Made by a program: the position numbers and the translations under genes. Under the pieces are notes generated by a model, which worked only from the letters and a program-made list of their open reading frames with translations, had not been told where the DNA came from and searched no databases. This document shows, piece after piece, positions 35,441 to 48,174 of a stretch of 64,000 bases of DNA (position 1 is the first letter of the stretch; each line of letters opens with the position of its first letter). This stretch comes from Rhipicephalus microplus. Taxonomy: Eukaryota > Arthropoda > Arachnida > Ixodida > Ixodidae. The stretch spans positions 11,463,001 to 11,527,000 of the forward strand of contig NC_134704.1 of the NCBI RefSeq assembly GCF_043290135.1, in the 5' to 3' direction.

Positions 35441-36648
35441 ATGCCGCAGCCACCGACTGGCCGGTCTACCACCACTTTAAATGGATCCGATTGCTTACGG
35501 TGACACCACGTGCTCTTCGTCTTGGGCTACGTGGCCCCGACACACGGTACCACAAAGCTTCTCTGGGAAGGTTGGAGAAGATGCCGACGAATGGCTGAAG
35601 CACTTCAATCGTGTGAATAAATACAATTATTGGGATGCGGCCTTCCGGTTGACTAACGTCGGAATGTTTCTCCAAGGGATGGCGTCGGTGTGGTTTGAAA
35701 ACCACGAAGAAACAATAACGACCTGGGAAGCGTATGTGAAAGAAATAACGAGCTGCTGCGGGGACCCATTGATGAAGAAGAAGCGTGCTGAGCAAACATT
35801 GACGCAGCGTGCTTAAGTCCCCGGTGAAACATGCACAACTTTTATCGAAGAGATTCTGAAATTGTACAAGTCTGTAGACCCATGCATGAAAGAAGATGAT
35901 AAGGTTGGGCATCTCCTCGAAGGGATTGCTGAGGATGTCTATAATTTGTTCATAGGCAAGGACACCTTGGGGTCTGTAGCGAATGTAATCCAACACTGCC
36001 ACACGTTTCAGACACTGAAGGCTAGGCGCATCACTCCCAAATTCGGTAGACTTGCCAACGTCACCAACGTTGCAAATGTCGACGTCACTCCAACATCATC
36101 CTGTGATTTTGCCTCAATGATCAGACAAATTATATGCGAAGAACTTCGGCGACGTGATACTTTCATCCCACCGAGGACACATGCTAGCGGCGCCTCCCCG
36201 CTATACGACGCAATGTGTGCTGCCATTGATGCCACGCTATATGATATGCCCCAATCAAGACTACCGGAGCCTCCAACCGACAACCTACAACTTCGCCGCG
36301 CTTTCTAGAACGTCTCAAGCCAACCACCTACAATGGTGTCTTCATGGCACGACCACGGGTACAAGGCACCTCGTGGAAGGTTTGGCGACGTGTGTGAGGT
36401 CGCTGTGTGCTATAACTGCGGTTTCCGTGGACATGTGGCTCGATTCAGCGGTCAGAGGCGTCGCCTTCAGCAGCGCTACTACGAGGGACCATCAGCTTCT
36501 TCTCGGCAAAACAGCTGGCATGGTGGTGTGCACTCGATGCGGGACGCGAACGTTGGGGACGGCTTCCAGAAAACCGTCCGCAGTGACACACATGTAGGAC
36601 GCAATTTCCACCGAAATTTCCACAACGACTCACCTTCCTTTGTGTGAA
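35441..36648 (+). pseudogene. Gypsy gag remnant with damaged zinc knuckle
   Basis: From an ATG at 35441 (first stretch in a different frame from the rest, implying a frameshift before 35550). The main frame has the capsid-like FSGKVGEDADEWLKHFNRV and the GMASVWFENHEETITTWEAY blocks. In-frame stops occur at 35814 (after QRA) and 36306. Near the C-terminal end is a zinc knuckle CYNCGFRGHVARFS. It has the first two cysteines and the histidine of CX2CX4HX4C, but the last cysteine is serine. Gag would form the particle and bind the element's RNA. Confidence 0.85.
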
Positions 36649-36779
36649 GCTTGACGCCCTCCGCAGTACGCCGGCTCCGTTCACCATCCCCTGGTCGACG
36701 CGTAACCTCCCCACCTCCGGGAAAATAGGCGGTGCGGCCAAAATAGGTGAGGTCGCCGAACCTTTTTCACTACATCCAC

Positions 36780-37140
36780 CTATTCTTCCACCCGTTTTTA
36801 TGGCTCAAAATAAGGTCCGTGTGCATATCGATAAACTGCCTACGATGGCTTTATAGATAGGGGAGCAGCTGTTTCAGTGATGAGTCTTGACTTCAAATCG
36901 TGGCTAGGACATAAATCTATGTTTCGCTGGGACTGCAGTTGTGCAACATTTCATGCTGTGAGCGGGGAGACGCTGTGCCCTATCGTTGAATGTGTTGTAA
37001 GTGTTACTTTGGGAGACAAGGTGTTCGAGCCAGAATTTGGTGTCCTGAACAGCTTCATCCATGACGTAATCATAAGGATCGATTTTCTACGTGAGCGCGG
37101 TGCTACTGTAAACGGTGGTGCTGGTGAGATTGTGCTATCG
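36780..37140 (+). pseudogene. Gypsy aspartic protease remnant
   Basis: A VHIDKLPTMAL strand is followed, after a one-base deletion near 36856, by an IDRGAAVSVMS motif. The retroviral-type active site is normally D-S/T-G, so the middle residue is arginine here. A further strand IIRIDFLRERGA (normally I-I-G-x-D-F-L) marks the second half. With both the frame and the active site lost, it is inactive. Confidence 0.8.
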
Positions 37141-37439
37141 ACATTTACTGCCGATTCCAAGCGTTGTCAAGGATTCATCACCGCGATTGAGGATGTTGTC
37201 TTGCCGCCCAACTTGATGAAGGACGTTCACGTTGACGCCTCTGCCTCGGAAGCCGGCACTTTTGATGTTCTTGTGGAGCCCGTTCCCCTCAATTGGGCCA
37301 AGAAAAGTGTGCTCGTTCCACATTGTGTTCTTTCCATCAGTGAAGGGCGATCGGCTTTATGGGTGTTCCTTTATTCTACCGAACCTGATATGCCACCCTG
37401 CGTATTGCGACTCGCCCTCTTCGAACAAAATGCGAACAG

Positions 37440-38435
37440 TTTTATTGCATCTTTAAGCGACGGGACCGTAGATCCTATTCGTGGAACGCACTTTACAGAA
37501 ACCAACTTTCTTAGCGTGGTAAACAAGTCGCTATCACCAGAAAAACGTCAAGCTTTGGTCAAAGTCCTTGCGAAGCACGCTACTATATTTGACTTTGTGC
37601 AGAATGAAGAGCAAATAAGTGTACCCGAGTCGCGTACTCACAACGACATTGACATGGGATCCACTCACCCTATCCGACAGAAACCATACCGTGTCTCATC
37701 TGTGGAGCGCAAGGTGCTTGCTCAACAAGTAGAAGAGATGTTAAAGAAAAGGGTCCTCCAAGAGCTGTGTAGCCCTTGGGCTGCCCCTGTGATTCTTGTC
37801 CGGTTTAAGGACGGTACATGGTGAGTCTGCGTGGTTTACAGACGCCTCAACTTTGCAACTAGAAGGGATGTCTACCCGCTTCCCAGGATTGATGACGTCA
37901 TTGATTGTTTACATTCGGCATCGTATTTCTCTTGCGTGGATTTGAGATCTGGCTATTGGCAAACCCCTATGCATCCGAATGACAAAGAGAAAACGACCTT
38001 CATAACCTCAGATAGTCTATTTGAATTCAATGTAATGCCTTTTGACCTACGCAACACTCCAGCCATGTTTTAGCGCTTCATATACTCCATATTATGTGGA
38101 CTAAAGTGAGAAGTTTGTCTTCGCTACTTAGATGACTTAATTTTTGGCCGTACATTCGATGAACACAACCATCGTATAGACATTGTTCTCACCTGCCTTG
38201 AGAGAGCTAGGCTCACCCTGTACTCTAAGAAGTGTCACTTCGGCAACCGTGAGACTCTGGTTCTCGGTCAACTGGCGGGCAAGCATGGCGTTCGACCCGA
38301 CTCCCAGAAAGTCTTTGCAGTCAGCAACTTCAAACAACCTCAGTCTGTACGAAAGTTGCGAAGCCTTTTGGGCTTATACTTGTACTTCCGTTACTTCATG
38401 TCAAAGTTGGCCGACTTCGCTTACCATTTGACGTC
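37440..38435 (+). pseudogene. Gypsy reverse transcriptase remnant
   Basis: Starts with the linker DMGSTHPIRQKPYRVSS, then WAAPVILVRFKDGTW, VCVVYRRLN, YPLPRIDDVIDCL, FSCVDLRSGYWQ, KTTFITSDSLFEFNVMPF and the catalytic YLDD box (38132-38143). These are RT blocks 1-5 in order; the DLRSGYWQ and YLDD aspartates are kept. In-frame stops at 37822, 38071 and 38107 replace what family alignments suggest were sense codons. It would copy the element's RNA into DNA. Confidence 0.92.
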
Positions 38436-38439
38436 CCTT

Positions 38440-38945
38440 CTCAACAATAGCGCACCTTTTCGGTGGTCAGCGGAATGCAAGTCGCCTTTTTCGCAAGTCA
38501 AACTTAGTCTTACATCAGGGCCTCAGATGGGTCATAGTGCTTCGCCACTATGACCCATCTGCTGCAACAGAAGTTCATACCGACGCCAGCGGTCTAGGTG
38601 TCAGCGCCGCCTTGGTCCAACGTCATGGAGCTGCTGAACACGTCGTTGCCTATGCCAGTTGTTGTTTAAGTAAACCGGAGCGAAACTACACTGTCACAGA
38701 GTAGGAATGCCTCGCGGTCATAATCGCCAAGCACAAGTTTCGCCCTTATGTTTATGGACACCGATTTTTGATTATCATGGACCACCATTTTCTATGTTGG
38801 CTCACTGGACTATGGGACCCATCCGGTCGTTTTGCTCGTTGGGCGTTACGATTGCAAGAACACGACCTTTCAGTCTGTTACAAGAGCGCTCGTCGTCATA
38901 CCGATGCCGATGGTTTTTCACGGCTACAACTTCCGACAACCGAGT
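38440..38945 (+). pseudogene. Gypsy RNase H remnant with templated frameshift insertion
   Basis: After the [15 protein letters not shown] connection, the RNase H fold begins with [15 protein letters not shown] (first catalytic Asp), then [28 protein letters not shown] and HTDADGFSR. A 13-base insertion at 38524-38536 shifts the frame just before the first strand and a TAG at 38702 follows TVTE. The insertion is an inverted copy of 38549-38561. Confidence 0.88.
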
Positions 38946-39109
38946 GTGACGCAGACAACTTTGATGAATATTTGGCGGTAGTGGATGCTCCATTTCCTGA
39001 CCTAACAATTTTTTGAGCTGAACAACTCAGTGCCAACAGTCTCGCTTCTTTCTTTATCTCCGCAATAATCGGTCAACGTGGTTTCGTCGTAAAGAATGAT
39101 GTTCTTTAG

Positions 39110-39800
39110 AAGAAGAATTATTTCGGCGTAGGCCTCCGTCTACTTCTAGTTGTGCATACAAGTTTGCGACAACACGTGCTTCGAGCAATGCACGACGACT
39201 CAACATCTGACCATATGGGTTTTTCTAGGAAATTTTATCGCACGCAAGAACACTTCTTCCGGCTGAAGATGCGTAAAAGTGTGACTGCATACGTTGCGAG
39301 CTGTGAGCAATGTCAACGCTACAAGCGTCCTACAACATCGCCAGCCGAACTGCATCCAATAGCACCCCCGGGTTTACCATTTGACGTCGTCGGTGTTGAC
39401 CTGCTCGGCCCTTTTCCGCGATCAATGAACGGGAACCGATGGACTATTTTGGGCATTGGCCACCTCACACGCTACGCCGAAACTGCGGCGATAATTGCGG
39501 TAACGGCCACTGAAGTTTATCATTTCATTCCATCGCACATTATATACGTCATGGATCCCCCCATGTCATCATTAGTGATCGCGGGCGGCAATTTGTTGCC
39601 CATGTAATTGAAGACCCCCACCGTCCAGGTTCGTGCAATTTTCGTCACTCTACTCCATATCAACCGCCCGCAAATGGTTGATGGAACGAACTGATAGGAT
39701 TCTCGTCAATATGATTTCCAAGCATGTTGATTCCGGACACAATACATGGGACACCATCTTGCCATTTATAACTTTCGCCTACGACACTGCACAGCATTGA
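39110..39800 (+). pseudogene. Gypsy integrase remnant
   Basis: The zinc-binding N-terminus is visible: two histidines around H-x4/6-H in AMHDDSTSDHMGF and the cysteine pair VASCEQCQ. The catalytic core starts PFDVVGVDLLGPFPRS with its first Asp, and the later ANG-[stop]-WNE... segment around 39675-39700 holds the third-acid region. Stop codons and frameshifts lie at about 39572-39690. A linked WDTILPFITFAYDTAQH block follows, then another stop. Confidence 0.87.
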
Positions 39801-40004
39801 ACAACGAGATACAGTCAATTTTATCTGCTCTACGTACGCCAACCGTGCACAGCTCTTGACAATATTCTTTCTTTTCCCGAGACCGATCAATCTACTCTCG
39901 CCGAAACCATTTGCCGCACAGAAGAGGCCCAGCGCATCACCTGTCTTTGAACTTTCGTTTCCCAGAAATGCTGTAAGAACCATTACGATGGATGACACCA
40001 GCAT

Positions 40005-40232
40005 GTGTTGTTTGAGAAAGGGGATTTGGTGTGGCTTTGGACGCCGCTTCGAAAGCGCGGCCTCTGCCAACAGTTTCTGGCCAACTACACTGGTCCGTTT
40101 GTTGTCCTGAAACGTCTCAGCGATGTCACGTACGTGTTATCTTGGCTGCTGTCAACTGGCCGCCGCTCAAGCAAGGCAAACGTCGTCTATGTTGCCCGTT
40201 TAAAACACTTTCATCATCGCAACGAAGCCTAA
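40005..40232 (+). pseudogene. Integrase C-terminal GPY/F-type module
   Basis: A 75-codon frame with FEKGDLVWLWTPLRKRGL, then FLANYTGPFVVLKRLSDVTY, ending VARLKHFHHRNEA. TGPF is the GPY/F hallmark of Ty3/Gypsy and retroviral integrase ends, involved in DNA binding and targeting. This part has kept its frame. No chromodomain follows. Confidence 0.88.
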
Positions 40233-40253
40233 CTCGCCCGGTGGGCGTCGTCT

Positions 40254-40266
40254 GCAAAGAGGGAAT
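40254..40266 (+). other. Polypurine tract of the Gypsy element
   Basis: GCAAAGAGGGAAT directly precedes the 3' LTR start TGCTACG. A purine run in this place primes plus-strand synthesis in LTR elements. Confidence 0.7.
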
Positions 40267-40400
40267 TGCTACGATACTGAGGGAACGCGTGGTAGAAGAG
40301 GAGAAGAGGAGTACGAAGTTGGCACAAGTGGTGATATGCCAGATTCCTGGACTGTCACATTCATCATCTCCTGTAAATATATATGCCAGCTCATAATAAG
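40267..40400 (+). repeat. Gypsy element 3' LTR
   Basis: TGCTACGATACTGAGGGAAC..., matching the 5' LTR with numerous substitutions and a small insertion (GGAGAAGAGGAGTACGAAG against GGAGAACGAAG). The right end, after CTGTAAATA, has diverged, and AATAAA is no longer intact. Confidence 0.78.
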
Positions 40401-40534
40401 TTCATGTGCTACGTGACACCAAGCAGGCTCATAAAGAGTTTGTCGCACTCACCGCCATGCCTACTGGTGGCGTTGGCAGATATTCCCACGTTTAATCCAC
40501 ATGCATACCTAATAAAGTCGCTGGGGGGATCACC

Positions 40535-40612
40535 ACCGAGGTAGCTTAGTGGTAGATCATCGAACGCGTTAATCGAATGTCGCAGGTTGGGTTCCTACCA
40601 AGGGCAAGTTAT
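40535..40612 (+). repeat. tRNA-like SINE head before the tandem array
   Basis: GAGGTAGCTTAGTGGTAGATC resembles a tRNA D-arm/A box, then CATCGAACGCGTTAATCGAATG and a B-box-like GCAGGTTGGGTTCC. It ends in CACCCACAATTATTTCTTG. Not a functional tRNA. It sits just upstream of the first satellite unit. Confidence 0.5.
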
Positions 40613-40663
40613 CTTTTCACCCACAATTATTTCTTGACGTTTCCATTACAATTTGGTCTAATA

Positions 40664-42520
40664 GGCTACCGATGATCATTTACATCACCACCATCAGATA
40701 TAATTTAGCCTAATACAATAGAACCACTTAAAGCGCTAGAATGGTATACCAGTGTGTGGCATTGGCTGAAACAAGGCTGCCCGTCATTCAATGATAAAAA
40801 CTACAAAAATGAAAGAGCACATGACAATAGAATTTTCATGAAAAAAAAATTAAGAACAAGGCTTAACAATGTAATTAAAAACGTTACGAGAATAGATTTG
40901 GATTATGCTGGACTTGAACGCCTAGAGTTTGCAAGCTAAAACCATTTTATTTGAGGTCCACTGATGCCACCTACATTATTGAGCTTGTGAAGGAGGCTTT
41001 GTCTCATAAAGTGTCAATTGGAGGAAAAGCATGAAGTACAGATTAGTTTGACGCGGTCGAGGAATGCATAGAGGTGGGACCAGTGTTTGAAGGCTACCGA
41101 TGATAATGTGAGATATCACGCGGCCTAATACAATGAAACCACTGAAAGCGCTAAGATGGTATACCTGTTTATGTGGCATTACCTGACACATGGTTTCCCG
41201 TCACTCAACGATTGGAACCTCAAAAATAAAAGAGCACGTGACACAATGTTATTAGAAAAAGCAAGCGCAAGGGTTAGCAATGTAATTATGAACCTTACGG
41301 TAATAGATGTAGGTTATGCTGGAATTCAATGCCTAGGGTTTGCATGGTTGTAACAATTCTATTTGGGTTCCATTGATGTTCCTGACATGATTCAGCTTGT
41401 AAAGTAGGCTTTGTCTCTATAAGTATCTTAGAGAGGTAAAGCATGATGTACAGATGTGCTTGACTTGGTCGAGGAATGCAGAGGTGGGGCCTGTGTTTGA
41501 AGGCTAGCGATGATCATTTACACGACCACCGTCAGATATCATTCGGCCTGATACAATGGAACCGCTCAAATCGCTAAAATGGTATACCAGTTTGTATGGC
41601 ATTAGCTGAAACATGGCTAATCTCACTCAATTATGAGATCTACAAAAATAAAAGATCACGTGACACAATTTCATTTTCAAGAAAAAGAAAGCGGAAGGCT
41701 TACCAATGTAATAAAAACATTACTTGCATAAATTTAGATTATGCTGGACTTGAACGCCTGGAGTTTTCAAGTTAAAATCATTTTATTTGGGTTCCATTGA
41801 TGCTCCTTACTTGATTGAGCTTGTGAACTAGGTTTTGCCTTATAAAGTGTCATTGGGAGGAAAAGCATGGTGTAGAGATCAGTTTGACGTGGTCGAAAAA
41901 TGCAGAGGTGGGACCAATATTTGAAGACTACCGATGATCATGTGCACCACCACCGTGAGATATCATTTGGCCTAACACAATGAAATCACTCAGAGCGCGA
42001 AGATAAATTACCACTTTGTATGCCATTAGTTAAAACATGGCTGCCTGTCACTCAATCACGAGAACTACAAAAGTGAAAGTGCCCGTTACACAGTGCTAAT
42101 TTCAAGAAAAAGAAACAAGCGCAAGGCTTAGAGATGTAACTTTAAACGTTACGGAAATATATTTGATTATGCTGAACTTGAATTCTTGGAGTTTGCAAGT
42201 TAAAACCATTTTGTATGGGTTCCAATGATACTCCTTACATGATTCAGCTTGTAAAGTAGGCTTTGCTTCTATAAGTGTCACGGAGAGAAAAAAGCATGAT
42301 GTACAGATCAGATTGACGTGGTCGATGAATGTAGAGGTGGGGCCAGTGTTTGAGGGCTACCGATGATCATCATGGGATATCATTTGGCCTAATACAATGG
42401 AACTGCTCTAAGCGCTAAAATGTTATACCAGTTCGTGTGGCATTAGCTGACACATGGCTGACTGTCGCTCGTGGTGAGAAAAGAGCACGTGGCACAACAA
42501 TAATAATTGCGAAATATTTC
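40664..42520 (+). repeat. Tandem array of ~410-430-bp units, four and a part
   Basis: Unit starts, marked by GGCTACCGATGATCAT or variants, lie at 40664, 41092, 41502, 41926 and 42355 (spacings 428, 410, 424, 429). Each unit repeats the same order: AAAGCGCTAAAATGGTATACC, CATTAGCTGAAACATGGCTG, AAAAGAGCACGTGACACAA, TTATGCTGGACTTGAACGCC, GGAGGAAAAGCATGATGTAC, GGTCGAGGAATGCAGAGGTG. Two units hold similar 60-65-codon frames, but other units have stops there, so coding is unlikely. The fifth unit breaks off into the TATC microsatellite. Units differ by many substitutions and small indels, so the array is not freshly amplified. Confidence 0.9.
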
Positions 42521-42522
42521 TC

Positions 42523-42796
<274 letters not shown>

Positions 42797-42999
42797 TCGC
42801 TTAAGTTTGGGTACTCTCATGGTCACCCCCTGACTTGGTTTGAAGCAAAGTTAGCATGGGAGGATACGATGGTTGCACGAACACTACGCGCTGGTCAAGA
42901 CATGAATAATGCCACAATTCCGTCGCGTACGTCGTGGAACAATTCTCGCCTGGCAGTAACACAAACCCACGGGCGGGTATGTGCCACTAGTATACGGGT

Positions 43000-43364
43000 A
43001 TGTGCCAAAGGTTATTGACACTTACCCCCGTATTCTAGAATGTCCCTTTATTCAACGTTTAACCTTCCCTTCAGAAAGCCGATGGGAGCGCCGTCTCGAG
43101 GCACGGCAAGTCACTGCGTATCAGCGATAATTTGTTGCGATTTCTGACTATAGCGCTGCGTCATTTTCAACCGAGCAGCGGCGCAGTGCTCAATTTTGTG
43201 AAGTGAAGGGTGAAACTCAAGTCGAGGAGCGTTTGTGAAAACGAAGATTAACATGTACCCAGGAATGGCGAGAACACACCTGGGCAATTTCAACGCGCGA
43301 GTATTGTAAAGTATTCGACATCGGTAGCGTCGACCCGAAGACTGCAAAGAATGAACGTTAGGAT
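43000..43364. other. Intergenic flank, nothing recognised
   Basis: Includes the body that follows the tRNA-Gly-type head on the minus strand and otherwise no gene. Confidence 0.4.
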
Positions 43365-43442
43365 CCCAGTTAGAATCGAACCCAAGAATTCTGCGTGGCA
43401 ATGAAGTATTTACCACAGAACTACGCCACGTCTCGAAGCTAC
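43365..43442 (-). repeat. tRNA-Gly(GCC)-like SINE head
   Basis: Minus strand: GACGTGGCGTAGTTCTGTGGTAAATAC (A-box region), loop with TTGCCACG, then GGGTTCGATTCTAACTGGG (B box). Downstream on the minus strand comes ATCCTAACGTTC...GACGCTACCGATG. Anticodon-loop sequence fits tRNA-Gly(GCC). The stems are incomplete, so it is a SINE head. Confidence 0.6.
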
Positions 43443-43444
43443 TT

Positions 43445-44230
43445 TTGAAATTGACGCTAATCATCGTAAAACATCAATAGTGATTGCAGTGCTGCCTACC
43501 CAATTTTATAAACATTATATATGTACTCCTTTGATACAGCTGTCACGTCTGGTTAACGTCAATTGTGGTTAAGTGCTAGTCTCTGAAGTTGAGTTATGTA
43601 GCAGTGTCCAGGGCCAGCATCCTCGCGAGCATCCGAGCTTCATATCATCTTCTGGTGTTGCTCATTTGAATGTTCCAGTTGGCATCGTTGCGCAAGTGCA
43701 AACAACTGGTTATATAAACACCTGTCACTCTTCAAAATATGTCTCTGTGTGTGGCATGTACACTGTAAAACAGTAGCAGCGTTGGTAACGCGACGGCGTT
43801 TATTAGGCCGAATCGCCTGATCAACGATACGAACGAAGAAAACAATTTTCGTGATGATGATTATATAAAGATGACGAAGATGGTCAAACGTTGTGAATAT
43901 TGTGCTTACAATACATATATTTAGCGTCCTTTCATGACGTGTCACTCAATAAAAAAAGTGCGACATGGTCACCTTCCCTCCGCATGCTTCGCATAACGTC
44001 GATTCCCGGGTACGTGGGATCTGCCGAATTTTTATATTTAGGTACAAAGCTCCTTAGAGATTCGCCTTGTCTTCCGTTGTGGTCATGGTTGAAACGTATG
44101 TGAGATAAACAAAACAGGTTTTACAACAGACTTCGACGTAGACATAGGCTAAATATGAGTTGAAAGATCATTCTTCCCAGCGAAAATAACCTATCGATAA
44201 CAGTACAGAGGAGTATATCTCTACTAAGGT
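43445..44230. other. Intergenic, no gene recognised
   Basis: Short frames without domains, nothing assignable. Confidence 0.45.
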
Positions 44231-44233
44231 AGG

Positions 44234-44390
44234 TATGTTTATTTACAGAAAGGCAGAGAGGTTGGCCTGAGCGATAGCTTGCTCTTGTCTGCTACTCTAC
44301 ACTGGGGGAAGGGAAAGGGGAAAAGAAAGAATAATGGATGACGATGGTGAGATAGAGAGGTGAGTATGTAGTGTTCTTTCTAGCTAAGAC
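44234..44390 (-). repeat. Purine-rich dispersed repeat, reverse of the C/T-rich family
   Basis: GGCAGAGAGGTTGGCCTGAG, a CTGCTACTCTACACTGGGGG segment, and AAGGGGAAAAGAAAG run in the reverse order of the copies near 21496, 26037 and 56220. The core ACTGGGGGAAGGG word is, from memory, common in tick intronic DNA. Confidence 0.45.
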
Positions 44391-44394
44391 CCAT

Positions 44395-44600
44395 TTTATT
44401 TAAATATGCGTATATGTCAAACGCGTTGATAGGGGTGGCAAACTGAGTCCGTTGACCCCCCCCCCCTTTCCTGAATTTTTTTTTCCATATATTGAGAGCA
44501 AAAATGATAATCTCATGATTATGACCCCTCCATCAACCCCATAAAATGAATTTCTGGCTACCCCCCTTCTATATTTAGGAAAACTTGTAGCACAAAGGAA
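44395..44600 (-). repeat. Repeat-like patch with homopolymer C/G runs
   Basis: Minus strand: GGGGGTAGCCAGAAATTCAT, GGAGGGGTCATAATC and GGGGGGGGGTCAACGG, the last being a C-run on the plus strand at 44456-44466. The GTAGCCAGAAATT word parallels GCGTAGCTGAAAAC near 7418. Probable dispersed repeat, class unknown. Confidence 0.35.
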
Positions 44601-44796
44601 CACACAGCACTATATGTCCCAACAAATCACCCATATTAAAATCATATCTTGCCACCGGTAAGATAGGGGTTTCTTCGAATCACATTCAAGACACATCCTC
44701 CATTCCAGCAACTTCTAAATCCCCCTCGGATTGCGTCAGCCAACTGGATGGAAAAATAAATTTACATTTTTATTAACACTTTGCGTTAATCATGTT

Positions 44797-45020
44797 ACCT
44801 TGTGGCTAAGGCACTCGGCTGCTGAACGTGCAGATCGCGGGATGAATCCCGGTTGTGGCTGCTGAATTTTCGCTGGAGGCGAAAAAGCTATAGGCACCTG
44901 TGCACAGATTCGCGTGCAAGTTAAAGAACCCCAAGTGGTCGAAGTTTCTGGATTCTTCCAGTACGGCGTCTCTCATAATCATATGGTGGTTTTGGGGCGT
45001 TAAACCCCACATATCAATCG
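44797..45020 (+). mobile_element. Ruka-like SINE, near full length
   Basis: tRNA head TTGTGGCTAAGGCACTCGGC, B-box region GCGGGATGAATCCCGG, then GTTAAAGAACCCCAAGTGG, TCATAATCATATGGTGGTTT and the tail ACATATCAATCG. Some differences from the consensus (TTCTGGATTCTTCCAGTACG). No target duplication was found. Confidence 0.9.
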
Positions 45021-45373
45021 ATGTAGTCATATTGCATTACGCTCTGGTAACTTGCGGTTACGATGCCTGTTTTTTTCCCCTTCCAATCCCGCTTGGGATA
45101 CCAGACTATGTTTATTGAATTAACTTGTTTTATAGCTCGAGATGTTGAGCTCACAGACCACGTCTATGTTGCTCAAAAACATCTCTCTCATTCCCTCTCT
45201 CTCTCTCTTGTTTTTTTCTTTTGCTCTTCCGACCTCTCTATCTTGATCCAACTCTGTCTCTCTCTCCCTCAAGGTGTTATAAACAGTCCGACATGTTTTT
45301 GCCACTTCAAACAATCTGCATCACTGCATTTTTCTTCATTGTTAGCGCTGTCTGACGAAGGAGGTGAAAGAAT

Positions 45374-47074
<1,701 letters not shown>

Positions 47075-47152
47075 CGAAAATTGAACTCAGGAATACTGCG
47101 TGGCCACCAAGTCATTTTACTACGAAGCCACGACGAGGCTTTTTGTTACAAA
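47075..47152 (-). repeat. tRNA-Gly-like SINE head
   Basis: Minus strand: GTCGTGGCTTCGTAGTAAAATG (A-box region), GGTGGCCACGCAGTATTC, then CTGAGTTCAATTTTCGC, a decayed B box. Same type as the head at 43365, more eroded. Confidence 0.5.
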
Positions 47153-48170
47153 TCACCGGGACCTATTTTGCAATCACCATCAGCAGAAAAAGCACGGAAA
47201 AACTGAGCAGCTGCGTAGGTTCGTGTGTTTCCTTACGAACGCGTAGTGGGCCTTTCGATGCTTTCCAAAAGCAAGAATTTAGAATTTGGGCGTAGTGGGC
47301 AACTGTACTTGCAGTGGGCGTTCTAAGAAAGCTTGAAACAGCCAATTAAACGTTCACATACTTTCTTTTTTATACGACATGGTCCAGCCATCCACTGAGA
47401 ACCGTGTCCAGGCTAGCAGGGGAGAAGGTGACGTGGACGGGTCCCGGTTACGCGTTCTACTCATGAAAACGAAGTTCAAGCGTCCTCCTAGATTTTTATT
47501 TCTTTCATGGTATTAAGTACAAAAGTGCCTCATGTAAGTACATAAAGAAAAAAAAAGCACTCAAGGCCGCCTTTTGAAATCGCTTTGGGAAAAGGCCCTA
47601 TGAGGTCGCCATGCAGGAAAATGGTGGAGTACTGCGTTGGCAGATGCAATATTGCGCGTCAAAACGTAGAATGATGTCACGCATCATGCCGTGCGAATCG
47701 CTTGATGACTGAATGATTAAAACCTGCCAAACAACTACAAAGGGTTGAGCGGTAAATCATCATCATCAACCTAATCAGACGCCGCATAAAAAAAGTATGC
47801 AGGTACTCGTGCTACTTTTAGAGCTACAATAATGATGATGATAGAATAAGGCACCGAATGACTTTCTCATTTAAGTCATCATGCACGAATGCATAAGGGT
47901 GTATTTTTTCCTATATATTTTTAATTGGGGTCGAGGTACTGAATGAAGCACCTAACTAGGAAAAAAAAAGTTGTTCTCTCGTTGCAATTATGAAGCCATG
48001 CAAACGTTGCAAATAAATTTCGATTTTTAAAATTACTTTCAAATCATTTCTGTTATCACTCCAAAACTGTCTCGCGCTAAATTGAAAGAAAGAAAAGCGC
48101 TAAATTGAAAAATTCACGTGTCTTGAATTGACTGTATCTAAAGAATAAACATCTTCTTCTAGGAACTCGC
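47153..48170. other. Intergenic, no gene recognised
   Basis: AT-rich with short simple repeats (ATGATGATG near 47833). No gene. Confidence 0.45.
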
Positions 48171-48174
48171 GCTT

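Larger units (their letters stand above)
35245..40400 (+). mobile_element. Degenerate Ty3/Gypsy LTR retrotransposon
   Basis: A full-structure element of about 5.15 kb: short LTR, gag with CCHC knuckle, aspartic protease, reverse transcriptase, RNase H, integrase with a GPY/F-type end, polypurine tract, LTR. The pol order PR-RT-RH-IN is that of Ty3/Gypsy. No envelope frame follows integrase and no chromodomain is visible. Nonsense codons, a one-base deletion and a 13-base templated insertion interrupt the frames, so it cannot move by itself. The LTRs have diverged visibly, indicating an old insertion. A target duplication could not be established because the 3' LTR end is unclear. Confidence 0.93.

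Noticed and set aside
35245..40400. Endogenous retrovirus with envelope
   Set aside because: No envelope-like frame between integrase and the 3' LTR; the integrase end is followed directly by the polypurine tract.
40754..41353. Two similar 60-65-codon frames in neighbouring tandem units
   Set aside because: Equivalent positions in other units carry stop codons and indels; similarity follows from the tandem repeat itself.
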